Of a stretch of DNA of 64,000 nucleotides, positions 19,035-32,305 are shown piece by piece. Under the pieces are notes generated by a model. The model ran no database searches. It saw only the letters and a list, made by a program, of their open reading frames with translations, and was not told the DNA's origin. The stretch is from Rosa chinensis (taxonomy: Eukaryota > Streptophyta > Magnoliopsida > Rosales > Rosaceae): assembly GCF_002994745.2 (NCBI RefSeq), contig NC_037094.1, forward strand, positions 67,146,319 to 67,210,318, given 5' to 3'. A program made the position numbers and the translations under genes. The first letter of the stretch is position 1; each line of letters opens with the position of its first letter.

Positions 19035-22000
19035 ATGGATTTTCCATTACCAAAGAGAAGAAAAACCAATACGGATTCAATTACTCCTTCCTCTTCTCCT
19101 CTTACCCATTCATGTCCATACGATGTTTTTTTGAGTTCTAGAGGTGTGGATACACGAAACAACTTCACAGGCCATTTGTACACTTATTTGGTTCAGAAGG
19201 GAATTGAAACCTTCATAGACGACGAAGAGCTTAGAAAAGGAGAAGAAATATCATCTGCACTTCTCAAAGCAATTCAAGGGTCAAAGATTTCTATAGTCAT
19301 ATTCTCTGAAAACTACGCATCGTCAGGGTGGTGTTTGGATGAACTTGTTAAGATCCTTCAATGTAAGGAGTTGATGCATCAATTGGTTTGGCCAGTGTTT
19401 TACAAGGTGGATCCGTCCGATGTACGGTACCAGAAGGGTAAATATGGTGAGGCACTTGCTAAACATGAGTGCAGATTCAAGGACAACATGGTCAAGGTGC
19501 AAAGCTGGAGGACTGCTCTTAGGGATGCAGCAAACTTATCAGGGTGGACTTTCTTAGACGGGTATATTTCCATATTTGAACATGGTTTCTTTTTAATTTT
19601 TAACAGTCCAAACCCTCATACAGAACATACGCACACGCTAATCTCCAAAATGTCTCAATAGTACTTGCTCATTTGTTTAGTTGATCATGGAAGTTCTAAG
19701 CCAGGTGAGGTTATCCGATTTAAAGTTCTTTAAAAAACATTGTTGTTTCATAAAATTTTGGATCATTTTGCCATCGCAAAGTTGCATCTGACAAAATATT
19801 TTTGACAAGTAAATTTGCAGGCATGAAGCTAATTTCATTAGTACGATTGCTGATGAGATTTCAGCACAAGTATCAAGACGTAGCTATTTAAATGTGGCAA
19901 AGTATCCTGTTGGAATAGAGTCTCCTGTACAAGAAATGCTTAAGCTTTTAGATGTCGGGGGAAGTGATGTTCGCATGGTTGGTATATGGGGTATTGGCGG
20001 GTTAGGCAAAACAACAATTGCTAAAGCTGTTTACAACTCAATTGCCCACAAGTTTGAAGGTTGCTGTTTCTTAGGAAATGTTAGAGCAGATTCAGAACCC
20101 TATGGAGGCCTAGTTCGACTACAAAATAACCTTCTTTATGAGACTTTAGGGGACCGGAAAATGAAGATGACTGATGCTGATAGAGGAATCCAAGTAATAA
20201 AGGAAAGGTTAGGTAGAAAAAGGGTTCTCTTAGTTCTTGATGATGTGAATGAATTGAACCAGTTGGACAAGTTAGCTGGAGGATTGGATTGGTTTGGTTG
20301 TGGCAGCAGAATTATCATCACAACAAGAGATAAACGTTTGCTAATTGCTCATCAAGTCTATCCAATATACACAGCCAAGGCATTAGATAAAGATGAAGCC
20401 CGTAACCTCTTGATTTTGAATGCCTTCAAGGATAACAGAAATCCAGATGAGTGTGTGCAATTCCCAATTGATACTGCTGTGCTCTATACTCACGGCCTTC
20501 CATTAGCTGTAAACATTTTAGGTTCACTTCTCTGTGGGAAGAGTATAATTCAATGGCATGCTGCATTAGATAGTTACAGAAGATTTCCTAACAGCAATAT
20601 CCAAAAAGTCCTCCAAACAAGTTATGATGCATTGGAAGATCCGTTGAAAGAAGCATTTCTCGACATTGCATGTTTCTTGAAGGGTAAATATAAGGAGTAT
20701 GTGATGCAAGCACTAGAGGCTCTAGAGGGTTCTTACCTCAACCCTATAGATGCTATTGAAGTACTTGAAGAAAAGGCCCTTGTAAATACTGATAAATTTG
20801 GTAAGATTTTGATGCATGACTTGCTGGAGGAAATGGGAAAAGAAATAGTTCGTAAAGAGTCACCCGAAGATGCTGGAAGACGTAGCAGATTATGGTTTCA
20901 TGAGGATGTTTGTCGTGTTTTAACCGAAAACACAGTAAGTAAAGAACCTGTATCCTTCTCTTTGTGTGTGGTGTGTGTGTAGAGTATCTTGATCGTCAAA
21001 AATAAAGTATATAGTAATTGCTCTGCTCATCCTATTTTTGCTCATATCAGGGCTCAAATAAAGTTAAAGGCATCAGAGTAGAGCTACCAAGAGAAGATGA
21101 GATATGCTTGAGTGCTAAATGCTTTAAAAAGATGAAAAATCTTCAACTTTTTATAAACATTAATGCAAGCTTCTCTGGAGAGGTTAATTATCTCCCAAAT
21201 CAGTTGAAATTCCTTGATTGGCCCGGTTTCCCAGCACAATCTTTGCCATCCAACTTCAATCCACAAAAACTAGTCGAGCTCAATATGCCAAACAGTCGCA
21301 TCTCACGACTTGGGCAAGGACTCAAGGTATTCTAGACGGTTAACTATCCATTTGGGGTTTTGAAGAACTTTTTTTTTTTTTTTTTTTAAGGAAGAATTTG
21401 AAGAGCTATATTTTGAATTGTTATAAATTTTTTCTGAAGCTCATCACATTATCTTTCCTTTCTTGAGTTGCAGAATTTGCAAAATTTGAAATCTTTAAGT
21501 TTTGAAAGTTGCAAATTCCTAACAGAGGTCCCTGACTTGACTGGAATGTTCCCAAAGTTGGAGAGGTTGAACTTAAGTTTCTGTATGAGTTTATCTGAGT
21601 TGCATCCTTCTGTTGGATTCCTTGATAAGCTTGTCTACTTTGATATTAAGGATTGCTATAACCTTAAGATGTTTCCAAGAATAGTCAACATGAAATCTCT
21701 GCAAGAAATTAGTTTTGAAGGCTGCAAGAGGCTCAAAAACTTCCCAGAAATTGTAGGAAGGATGGAATCCTTAAAACGCATGAATTTGTCTAGAACTGCC
21801 ATCAAAGAAGTGCCTTCATCAATTGGATATGATCTCTTCAATCTTCAGGTTTTGTATTTACAAAAATGTGAAAACCTTACGAATCTGCCGCTCAGCATTT
21901 ATGAGTTGCAAGATCTAAGGTATCTTCAACTCAAAGGTTGCACAAAACTGGTGTTAATTCCATTTCTGAATAAGGAGAAATACTGTGAAGTTCTTGCTCC

Positions 22001-23281
22001 AACGTCTAACTCAAATATTTCACATTACGGCAAGGCAACTTCTATCCAGGAGGCTGATGATGATGCTGATGATGGTCAAGGCAATTTAGCGTTTCCTTCA
22101 CTACGTTACTTCTTTGTGGGAGGATGCTATACTTCAGACTGTGATTTCCTTGTGACGCTTGGTTGTGCCTCCACCTTAAAACAGCTTGATTTTTCAGAAA
22201 GCAATTTCGTTAGTCTTCCTGCTAGCCTTCCAAAATTTATCAACTTGGAGTGCCTTAACTTGAGTGGGTGCAAGAGGCTTCAAGATGTTCTGGAGCTTCC
22301 ACCAAATTTGAAACGGTTATATGTGAGAGGTTGCGTGTCATTGGAAAGAATTTCAAAGTTATCAAACATTTTGAAACATCAAGAATCGCAAATGTTTGAG
22401 CAGCTGGACTTGAGCAATTGCTGGAGACTTTGTGACAATCTGGTGCAGGAGGCAGAGAAAAAAGGTTTGTTAGTGAATGATGGTGATCATCAGGTGGAGG
22501 TTGATCTGTTCTCTCTTTTTCTCTCTTCCCAGAAGTCTGCATTCAGGGTTGTATTTCCAGCAAGTCATGAAATTCTAGAGTGGTTCAGCTGTCAAATGGA
22601 TTTCAAAGGGAATGGACTATTTGAATTTTATATTCAAGTCCTTCCTAATTTCAAATGGGAGAACACAGGATTAGTTCTATATGTTGCTGCCGATGAGATG
22701 CTAAATTGGGGATTCGAAATTCGTATTAATAAAGTACTGGTGCGGAGTAATTTAGATGATCGTTTCTGTAAAGGATTTCATGAAGCTGATTCGGCCCGTG
22801 TGTGGCTGCATTATATTCCGTTCGATAGAATTGATATGCGTCTGTTTGGTTATAGGCGTCCGCTGCCACCTTTTCAATGTCGAGTTACTATTTATCAAAC
22901 TCTCAATTCTAACGTGGTTCCCTTGAAACGCTGCGGAGTTCACCTGGTAATGCCACCAAATGAAGTGTGTATGAAACTATCCCAGACACAGAATCTCAGG
23001 AATAGACTCAAAGCAGGTCTCTTTTTTTTTCGTTGTGGAGACTTTATTTTTACAGATTAATTATGGTGTTTTCTCGGTTAGGACTTTTGGCTGCTGGATG
23101 TTGTAGAATTGATTATGCAGTTTTTCTTTCTCTATTGGTGAATGGTTGATAACTTTCCCCTGTTTTCAAAACAGAGGTCTATGTTGATGAACTCGAATCA
23201 AGTGACTCAAACAGCAAGTTGGCATATAGCTCAAGAGAAGAAGGGCCGTCAGGACTCAAGAGAGGCCGAATTGATCTTTAA
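19035..23281 (+). CDS. TIR-NBS-LRR disease-resistance receptor (TNL1)
   Basis: Predicted intracellular immune receptor of about 1188 residues. Exons by GT-AG borders are 19035-19561, 19821-20934, 21051-21326, 21474-23016 and 23175-23281; the frame stays open across all joins. It has an NLS-like PKRRK (residues 6-10), a TIR domain (from residue 28; DVFLSSRG, SGWCLDEL with the catalytic-type Glu), an NB-ARC (GIWGIGGLGKTT, LLVLDDV, GSRIIITTRDKR, HGLPLA, MHDLLEEMG), LRRs in exon 4 and a post-LRR C-JID region. TIR normally reads DVFLSFRG, so Ser35 is unusual. Retention of intron 1 would give a TIR-only protein ending at 19661, and retention of the last intron would end it at 23060. An alternative ATG lies at 18933. 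Recognition specificity is unknown. Confidence 0.88.
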
Positions 23282-23898
23282 TTTAGTCCTTCAAATCCCT
23301 CACCATTCCGAATTTGTATACCGGTTAAGAATTTTTTTTTTGGTTTTTTTTTTTTGTGATAAACTGTTATGAACTTGAGATAAGACGTACCAAACATCCT
23401 ACAGCTGCTACTATGCATACGTTTCTATTTTTGCGAGCGTCAAACGTATGAGTTTCTTTGCTATTGGTGGTTGATAACCTTCCCCTGTATTCAATACAGA
23501 GGACTATGTTGATGAACATGAACTCGAATCAAGTTTGCTTGATTAGAACTAATGACAGCAAGTTGGAAAATAGCTCTGGAGAAAAGGGCCGTCAGGAGAG
23601 TCCAAATTCTTCCCCATTCCATTAATCTTGAAATAACTGGTGCTCCCTGGATATATAGAAGTATAAGGTTAAGATAAACACATATCGATCTACCCCTCAA
23701 CAGCTGCTATATGTATGCATGTGTTTTTATGTATGTAGAACGTATGTGTTTTTGTGCATGTAGCTAGAGCCTATGTGTTTTGGTTTACCAGTATGATGTC
23801 AGACTTCCTTTTGTAGTCAGTGACATGAGCTGTTTTCAATTTTTTTGCAACACATCCAAAGCATCCTTGAAACGAAGAAGAGCTGTTTTTGAAGTGAA
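23282..23898 (+). pseudogene. TNL1 3' flank with a second, decayed copy of the TNL last exon
   Basis: Around 23460-23600 the sequence repeats the TNL last-exon neighbourhood (GGTTGATAAC...CCCCTGT, ACAGAGGACTATGTTGATGA, GGGCCGTCAGGA), but the frame is broken. The following 23640-23830 stretch reappears at 50.8-51.0 kb. It is best read as debris of a local TNL duplication. Confidence 0.65.
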
Positions 23899-24092
23899 AT
23901 GGCTGGTCACAAGATTGCTCATGCCACAATGAAAGGACCAAACGTTTTCAAGGAGATAATCATCGGGCTGGTGCTTGGTTTGGCTACTAGAGCCTTTGGA
24001 AAATGCATCACTAGAATGAGCAGAGGAAAATAATTAAGGACATTCTATAACTTACTGGAGAAGATGAAATCAGTGTTGTGACCGAAGAGTAG
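23899..24092 (+). pseudogene. COX5C pseudogene 1
   Basis: The start ATGGCTGGTCACAAGATTGC is the same as in functional COX5C, and similarity continues through to the TAG at 24090. A base is lost near 23985 (CTAGAGCC against CTGGAGGCC) and bases are gained near 24033, so the frame is destroyed. Similarity continues into the 3' flank to about 24330. It lies directly after TNL1. Confidence 0.92.
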
Positions 24093-24409
24093 ATCTTCCG
24101 AGTTTCGAATATGATTTTGTGGACTTATTTAAAGTTTATTAATCATTATCACTACTTTTCATTTCATTGGCTCTTGAACTTAAGATGATGAGCTTAATCT
24201 GCGTCTCAAACTCTCAATTAGTTTCTCAAACTGTTGTGGAATAGAGTACTGTTTTAAATGGAAGTTGATTAATCTTCTTGTTGTTTAATTGCTTCATTGT
24301 GATTGCTTTCATGGTTGCTCAAGCTGAGCATATTTTATGTTATCTGGTGAGTTTCCCGTACTCTCAAGCTGAGCATATTTTATGTTATCTAGCGGTTGCT
24401 CAAGTAGAA
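24093..24409 (+). repeat. COX5C-like 3' flank with internal duplication
   Basis: This is a diverged copy of the COX5C 3' flank. The segment CTCAAGCTGAGCATATTTTATGTTATCT is present twice (about 24318 and 24363). No gene is present. Confidence 0.6.
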
Positions 24410-25290
24410 AAAAATATTTCAATTTAGGGTTAATTTGATAATTTTATTCATTCCACAATGGAGGTATATATACAAGTATAAAGGAGTAGTCTAACTCTAA
24501 TAGGAAACAATCTTTTCATAATTATAGGAAATCCTAATTACATATAGATTTACAGCGATTTTAGACTCCCCTTCAAGTTGGTGCATAGATGTCTATCATG
24601 CCCAACTTGCCAACTGAGCTGTCGAATATCTTTCTGGATACTCCTTTAGTAAAAACATCAGCTAATTGTTCATCTGAGTTTACAAATGGAAAGCGAATTA
24701 CCTTTCTGTCAAGATTTTCTTTGATAAAATGACGGCCAACCTCCACATCCTTTGTTCTATCATGTTGAACTAGATTATGTGCAATCTCAATAGCAGCTGT
24801 ATTATCACAATGCAAATCCATAGGCCTTTTAAGCTTGTAACCCAGGTCTTTTAGGACATTACGGATCCACAACATTTCACAGACTCCAAGTGCCATACCT
24901 CGAAATTCAGCTTCTGCACTCGATCTACAACAACTTTATGCTTTTTGCTACACCAAGTGACAAGGTTCCCTCCAACAAAAGTGAAGTACCCAGATGTAGA
25001 ACATCTGTCAATTTGATCACCAACCTAATCTGCATCTGTGTACCCAACAACTTTCAATTCATCTTTTTTTTTTCCTGAAATAGTAACGTGGCGCCATCTT
25101 CAAGTACCTCAAAATACAAAAGACTTCATCCATGTGCTCTTCACTAGGACAATGCATAAACTGACTGACAACACTCACAACATAAGCAATATTAGGTCTA
25201 GTATGTGGAAGATAAATCAACCTTCCTATAAGATGTTGATACTGTTGGAAAACTTGGTCAATGGATGCTACTTCCATCACGACTCATTGG
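24410..25290 (-). mobile_element. Fragment of a different Ty1/copia element (RT end, RNase H, partial LTR)
   Basis: On the minus strand, 25280-25059 encodes the copia RT/connection motif LIGRLIYLPHTRPNIAY. The segment 24896-24573 encodes RNase H (CDNTAAIEIAHN, RTKDVEVGRHFIKE, LADVFTKG). A polypurine-like GAAGGGGAGT follows near 24563, and then about 150 bp of LTR-like sequence. The 5' half is absent. Wording of the motifs differs from copies 1-3, so this is another family. Frameshifts separate the two pieces. Confidence 0.8.
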
Positions 25291-26760
25291 ATTTCATCTC
25301 CTCCAATATCATACAAATACAATATATACATAACAAATAATTATCATCATTTTATTGTCATAATAGATTAAAATAACAAAAATTATAAAACTTATCTCTT
25401 GAATTTGTAGGCTTCCAAAGGACACTTCATTAAAAAAGAGTTTAATGTTGAGAGTGTAAACACTACCTTTAAGAGTAGATTTTGTCCATCAGAGACAATG
25501 TCTCGGTGCAGCAGGTTAGTGGCGCCCTACTCTCCAGGGTACAACAATCGTTAATCCTTGTAAGCGTACACTCGCAATACTTGGATCCTAGAACCGCTTG
25601 ATAATTTCATTTGGTATAGGAAAGAAGTAATTTTGAGAGCATAAGACTCACTAGAATATGAGAAAAGAACTCTTGAGCATAATGTATGGTGATCATACAC
25701 CCACAGGTAAAAGGGAACGAGCTATTGATTTATCTATAGCTCAACAAAGAAGACTAGAAATTAACATATGACGATGATGATTAAGGTCCTGGGTTCGAGT
25801 CACCATGGGGTAGGAGGTGAAATCTTTTGAACCTCTTTAGTTAAAACGTAAGAAAAAAAAAAAGGTATGATAATGATGATCATCAATATTCATAATGTTA
25901 GCTATTGTAATTGATATGGAAAAGCTTACTGGTCAACAATGGATAATTGACATACCTCGCAATTGTAACGGATGTAGTTAAAATATATTAACTTATGAAA
26001 TGAGATATTATTGCCAAACACCAATTAATAGGCTATGATTAAACTTAATAAATAAATATTGTATTTTGAAATATTATATCAAAAATTCCAACAATCCCTC
26101 ACATATTTCAAAATACGAAAAGTCCAATGAGAGAAGTGAAAGAGTGCCAAAGGAAAGTGAGAATACAATGCGTTTGAACTGGTGTCTTTTCAACTATGAA
26201 CCAGCCATAGGATAAGATAGCCATAATACACAAAAATTTGGTGAAAATAAAGATTTTCTATGAACCAAAATTTCTTGATGTGAATCCATATCCGTACTGG
26301 AATAGGACACACCACCCATATTAAGGGCTATGGTACTTATTAGAAACAATGTTCATCCTTATACATTCCAGTTAAAGCACTATCTATGCATCATAGGGAT
26401 GGACTCCAAGTTTTAATTTGATAGTGCATCATTGATCAATAAGTTACCCATATGAACCTACTTCCTGAGATCGTCATTCACATAGGTTGGGTTATCATCA
26501 CTCTTGACCTTTGTTATAGGCATAATCTCATCCCCCTAGACGTATATATTAACCACTAGTTTCGGCATTTAGTATAGTAGTTTTGTTAGAATATTGGCCA
26601 AAATCAACTATGACCTACAAACCTCATTGAATAATCTCAACAATCAGTAATCTTCGTTGGATTTTTAGTTATCCTATCTCATTTAAATATAAGAGTCTAT
26701 TCTTTCCTTATTTTCCTTGACCCCCCCCACATTCTTGAGTTTATCTGAATTAATTTTAGA

Positions 26761-26762
<2 letters not shown>
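25291..26762 (-). mobile_element. Probable LTR (25446-26093) and flanking internal sequence of a minus-strand copia-like element
   Basis: On the minus strand a purine-rich GTGAGGGAT is followed by TGTTGGAATTTTTG at 26093, a typical copia LTR start after a polypurine tract. The segment reaches a CTCTCAACA end at 25446, giving about 648 bp. The stretch 26094-26762 would be its 3' internal non-coding part. There is no coding sequence, and boundaries are inferred from motif style only. I see no host gene in this interval. Confidence 0.4.

Positions 26763-26791
<29 letters not shown>
26763..26791 (+). repeat. (AT)n microsatellite at the left edge of the gypsy element
   Basis: A TA dinucleotide run of about 29 bp abuts the first LTR base and obscures any target duplication there. 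Confidence 0.9.
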
Positions 26792-26795
<4 letters not shown>

Positions 26796-28027
26796 TGAAC
26801 CCAAAATGAGCATTTTGGCTTGACGTGTCTTGAAGAAATTGAGCCAATATTAGTGGCTCAAGCTATATATTGTCGACAAGTTCGAAATATATTATTTAAA
26901 GGCTAAACAAAGCCTACCTGCAGAATTATGGAAGATTACTCAAGCTGCAAGAAAAGGAAATGATGGAAGCATGGAAATGAAAAGTCAACTTTAGCACATT
27001 TTCCTACTTCGGATAGGAGAAACCGAGCTAAACAAGGAAGGAGGGGCGGTAGACTAACCAAACGAAATCCAAATAAGCTAAAACTTTCCAGATTCATTCT
27101 AGACATCCCAAGGATCATTTCTTATGCATGGTGAAAGAGCTAGTTTGGAGTGGAAGACCATCAAACAATCAGTCCAATTTTCTGAAAGACAAAAGGGGAA
27201 AACCGGACCCGTAAGGAGTTCAGTAGCGTTTCCGGCCCAACCACATGGAAGTAAAACTCTGATATTTTACCAGAATGATCTACACTCATGATGGATCATT
27301 TGATATGAAGAAGTTAAAGGCCCATTCTGAATTCTTGGTGGAGATATAATTAAAGGAATAAAGGAGCAGAAAGTGACTCAAAACCACTCCAAAACCCACC
27401 ATAATTCCATTTAGTGCTCCACTATCTCCATTTAGTGCTCCACTATGATTCGTTTAAAGCTAACCACTATGGCTTGGTAGCCTATATATAGAGGCTACAA
27501 CAAGTAACAAAGAGACAATTCATCAACAACAATCTCTAAGATTATCCAAGCCTCTCCACATCAACCCCTCTCTTTCTCTTACTGGTGATCACAGTACTCC
27601 AGTCCTAGTCTTCTTAGGAGTCGACTGTCAGTGCCACCAAACTGTCTGTCAAAGTGCTTCGGTCCTAGTCTCCTCGGGAGCCGACTGTAGTACCGTGACC
27701 ACAACGGTTACGAAACCAGCCAAGCAAGGGTAACGCCCTCGCAAACCAACTAAGCTAAAATCCCGCTTTGGCAAGTTCTCTCTACTTCCCTGTGATTTCG
27801 CTCTGCTCAACCTACAACGTTGAGTATCTACTTGGTGACACAAGATAAAGTCCTCCAGCACGAGGCACAAAGAATTCCGCGACGAGGTTGGTGCTCTCCT
27901 CGTCCACAATCGCTCTAAAGAAGTCAGGTCAAGGGAAACCCCCGACGACCGCACCCGAACTGTGCTGGCACGCCCTCGCAAGAAAAGAGACTGTTGACCA
28001 GCTTAAGAAAAAAACTGGAGCCAAACA
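26792..28027 (+). repeat. Gypsy 5' LTR
   Basis: Starts AGTTTGAACCC (first T replaced by A next to the AT run) and ends GAGCCAAACA. It has a TATA region CCTATATATAGAGG near 27480-27494 and CTC-rich sequence downstream. Confidence 0.9.
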
Positions 28028-28240
28028 TTTTGGCACGCCCAGTGGGACTTTAGCTCGCTACTTATTCAATTCAGACTTCCAGAAGCCATTGGGAAGTCAA
28101 GCGCAAACCCTTATCAAAAGGTTTACTTTAACTGCCCGAAACACAAGACCTCTAGTTACACACCGCACTCGCGTGCAGACTATAGTGGTCTTTCTGAAGA
28201 ACTGGTAATCCAAAGTTTTCCCTCAATCCGATAGACCGAG

Positions 28241-30585
28241 ATGGCAACCGACGAAGAACGAAACCCAACCGCTACCAATGATTTGGTTAGCGGCGAGTGG
28301 CGAGCAATGGGTTTCATACCTATCCCCCTTCCGGAGAATGCGAGAGTGGAACAAAAGCTTGAGGTTTTTCGAAAGAATAATGATTCTTTTTACGAAAAGA
28401 TGTTTAAAAACCTCGCTGAATAAGAACAGAGGCATGGGGCCCTGTCAAGCACGGTCCGGAGACTCGAACAAGAATCGCTGCAAGCACGCGGTAGCATCAG
28501 AGATTTGATGCAACTAAGCAAGAGAAACCACGAGCAGCTCATGGACTTGATAAGTGCTCAGAGTCAAACCATTGCTTCAGAAGTTGAGAAAATTCGCAAA
28601 GAAAGATCCAACGTTGCGACCCAGGAGGCCATGCAGAAGGCTGACCTTGATCAAGCCAGAGAGGTTCTACATAAAACACTGGGAGATCCTAGCGCCATTC
28701 TGGGCTCTCTAGGTCAGTCCCCCATATCTGGCAAGTATGTACCGCCAAATGCTCGAGACAAAGTCATCAATAGAGGCACGTTAACCCACATTCCAGCTAC
28801 AACTACCACATCGGCCAGGAGTAAGGCAAATACTCTGACGATGGTGAAAAAGTCGATAAGGCACTAATGGTCACGCAGAAAAGTGGGACTTTAAATAGCG
28901 CCAGGGGAATCGACCTTGAGCCTGTCATAGTTGCCCAATACGACAGCGATGGATACGAGTTCGTATTCGAAGAATCTCTAGGGGTTGACCAGGCTGAAAT
29001 TTCAGCGAAGGTCACCGCGACCGCCAAGAGTCAAACAGCAGCAGGACTTACGTTGCAGACTTTAGCCCAACCCAAGACGGCTCGTGTAGGCGGCATATCA
29101 TGGACTGGTCAAACATCACAGGTGGCACCCTTGATCCGGCTAGTTGGTGAAACAATATTCCACGTCCCTCCTCTACCCCTGGATCCCGGGTATATAAGGA
29201 GAGAAGAGGTTAAGGAGATGATTAGGGCAGCGAACCAGAGACCTAACTTGGAGGAGGCCTATCAGGGGCCTTTCCCACCACACATTATGCACTCACCTTA
29301 TCCTAGGGAATATAAGAACATCACGTTCTCTACTTTCTCAGGAGAGGAAGTCGAAAGTGCCACGGCCCATTTGGTCAGGTTTCGAGTACAGTGTGGCCAA
29401 TACCAGAATGATGACAGTCTGAAATGTAAGATCTTCGCCACTTCTTTGTCGGGGGCTGCCTTCACCTGGTTCGCTAAGCTGCAACCAGGATCAGTTGCGA
29501 GTTGGCCCGCGATGGAAAAGCTATTCAAGGAAACTTTCGAGACTATCGAGCCTGAGGTAAATCTGGCCTCACTTACTATGATGGCTCAGCAGCCAACTGA
29601 ATCTGTTGTCAGATACCTTCAGCGGTTCCAGATACAGAAGGGGAAGTTGAACGTGATTCTACCGGAGAAAGAGTTGGTGAAACTAGCAATCGAGGGCTTA
29701 GAACCTCGCTAGCTTAAAAAGTAACATGGCTGTACGTTCAACTCTGTGAGAGAATTAATCACAGAGGTGGGAAGTTTTGAACATCTGCTCAGGGAAATGG
29801 ACGCCATGAGAAACTCTTCCAAAGAAACATACATGCCTGGGAAGCATAGGATAGTGGCGGCACTGAGCCAACACTCAAGTTCCTATGACCTTTACTTTAG
29901 TGGTGAGGAAACTGGCGCGGCAGAAGTTGAGGAGTAAGAAGAAGATGAAGCAGCAGCGCTGGAACTTACTGGAAAGAAGGCTTTAATGCTAAAGCAATTG
30001 GAGTTGTGCAAAGAGCCGGTGAAGCTCAAGTCGTTGGTTTTCACCAAACCAGAGTTCGCGAGTTATACTTACCACGCGAACAAAGCGCATGAAATCTTGG
30101 ATGAAATGACCACCGCGAAGATGGTGAAAACTGACTTCGGCCCATTTCCCAAACCAGAGCAGCTAAGGGGGAAGAAATACTGCAAACTCCATAATATGTG
30201 GAATCATAATACAGCCGATTGTGTTAAGCTGAAGGATCATATCCAAATCTGGTTAAATAATGGTAGTTTGCAAGTAGAGGCGCCAATAATAGCAGCAGCG
30301 TTGGTGGACCTAGATCCCTTCCCAGATACCAGAACCAACATGGTGGACGTGGCATGGGGTACAAAAGATCAGCGGAATCAAATTCCAGACCACGCGGCTA
30401 AGGATTTGAAAAGGGTTGGAGACAAAGCTGCGAAGCGGGAATCCAAGACTCATTTACCCATCGTCATATTCTCGCGGTGCAAGGAAGAATGTGACACTCA
30501 AGCGCTACATGAGGAAACATCCCAGATTGTTCGCTTTGGATCTCTGCCGCCAATAAGGTTAGTATCATCTTCTAGAAACTTCTAA
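28241..30585 (+). pseudogene. Gypsy gag, broken
   Basis: The frame begins with the ATG at 28241, meets a stop at 28421, continues in the same frame to about 28866, then shifts to 28867-29712. The latter holds a retrotransposon-gag capsid domain (FSGEEVESATAHLVRFR, KIFATSLSGAAFTWFAKL, SVVRYLQRFQ). The stretch 29986-30585 carries a zinc-binding-like CKLHNMWNHNTADC. Several stops and shifts rule out a functional product. Confidence 0.85.
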
Positions 30586-31630
30586 CCATGCAGCCCAAGA
30601 GTGCACAGTGGTTCAGAAACTCCTTCTCCAAGGGACTCAAACTTATTTAAAAGGTTGAAAGCCGCAAAGGAAGAAGGGCAGGCGGATAAGCGGCAAGGGG
30701 TTTTAACCAGACCTTACATTCCACTGATGTTGACGTCTTCCATTAAAGAAGGGAGATGGTATACACATAAGACAAGGCGGTGGAGATGAGCTCTTCAAGG
30801 AAGAGAAAACTCTAGCGGAGGTTTGGAGAAGCAAAGCGAACCTTGGAAGTGCTAGATCAAGGACTGATCAAACTATCGCAATTACTGAAATCTCCAGAAG
30901 AGTATTAGAGACAATTGGAAGCACTGGCCTCCAAGAGATTCGTTTCCCCGTGAGTTCAGAAATAGCAGCCCAAAGTATCACGCGAAGAGAAAAAGCCACG
31001 TGCCCCCAAGAGCAGCGCTCAGGAAAAGTCCCTAGTTCCAGCGAGGAGAGAACCGCCCCCAGCTCGTAAAGTCAATGTTTGGCGGAGAATATCTCGCGAA
31101 GCAAGAAATAGCGAGCCTTCAATCTTTGACAGGCTGGGGGGCAAAGACAATCGGTCAGCGACTGTGCAGTGGAGGCCTAAGAAAGTTCAAAGCATAGTGG
31201 TTGCGAAATCCGAATAGGCTTCATCAGCAAAGCAGGGGCCACCGAAGAGGGAATATCCCTTCGTAGCAGATCAGCAAGAGCAAGCCATGATCCAAGAAGG
31301 ATCACTGGCCGCTTACATCGCAAGCAAGTTCGTGGTAAAAGTTGACTTGAGCTCTCCCGCGGCGGAATCAGAAGAAGCAGACATGTTGGACATTACATGT
31401 AACATAGTGTATGTCCTATCATCAAAATATGCCTTGCCAGTGGCAGCTCAGGAATGCCAAGCAGAGGATGATAAATCATTGGACAAACAAACGTTCGAGT
31501 TCACTTCAGCAGCGTCATCTCTCGCGAAGAAACCCACGCCGAATGAGGTAGAAGTAGCAGAGGTTGCAGACACCAATGTGAGGTTCTGGACATGGGTTTT
31601 AGCAAGCCAACGCTAGCAATGGCGTAACAC

Positions 31631-31951
31631 ATGAGGCCATTGTATATCACCACCGATGTGAATGGCATCAAGGTTGGCAAGATCATGGTAGACACAGGCG
31701 CCGCAGTCAAAGTCTTGACCACCAGAACCATGCAGCTGCTAGGAATCAAGAAAGAGAAGATCCAATCCACATCCCTGACTCTAAAGAACTTCGCGGGGAC
31801 TGTAACCTTTTCCTACAAGACAAGGTGGGTCCAGCAGAAGGGGTTTACGCTTTCTTTGTTACAGATTGCTATGCGGCATATAGCGCAATTCTGGGCCGCT
31901 ACTGGATCCACCGGAGTTATTGTGTCCCATCCACCCTTCACTAGGAGCTGA
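31631..31951 (+). pseudogene. Gypsy aspartic protease remnant
   Basis: The motif IMVDTGAAVKVL supplies the retropepsin DTGA active site, and the surroundings (PLYITTDVNGIKVGK) fit gypsy proteases. The frame is lost after about 31800. The 30586-31630 interval upstream is decayed linker with short open stretches. Confidence 0.8.
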
Positions 31952-32305
31952 TCTTATGGGACAGAGTTGCGGACAAGACATAAATTGTCAAAGCAGACCT
32001 GCGACCTTTTTTGGTGTCCGCCAGCTACGTGGTCGTAAGGTATTACCTAGAACCAATCTTTCCTTTACAGGTCATTGGTATTGATAATAAGGGCCACCCT
32101 ACCGGGATGATGGCCTCTGAATTGGCACAATGGGGGCTCGCGGTTGCAAAAAACCACCTCGAAAGGCCTGGATATGTGGTGCCATCTCCAAGTTTTAATT
32201 GATGGATCACGACCTCATGGAGGAAGAGGTAGCGGCCTCTCGTTCTTTGTATGATAGATTGTCTTCATATTTGATCGAAAAGAGGCCTATGCACAAGTAG
32301 CAACA

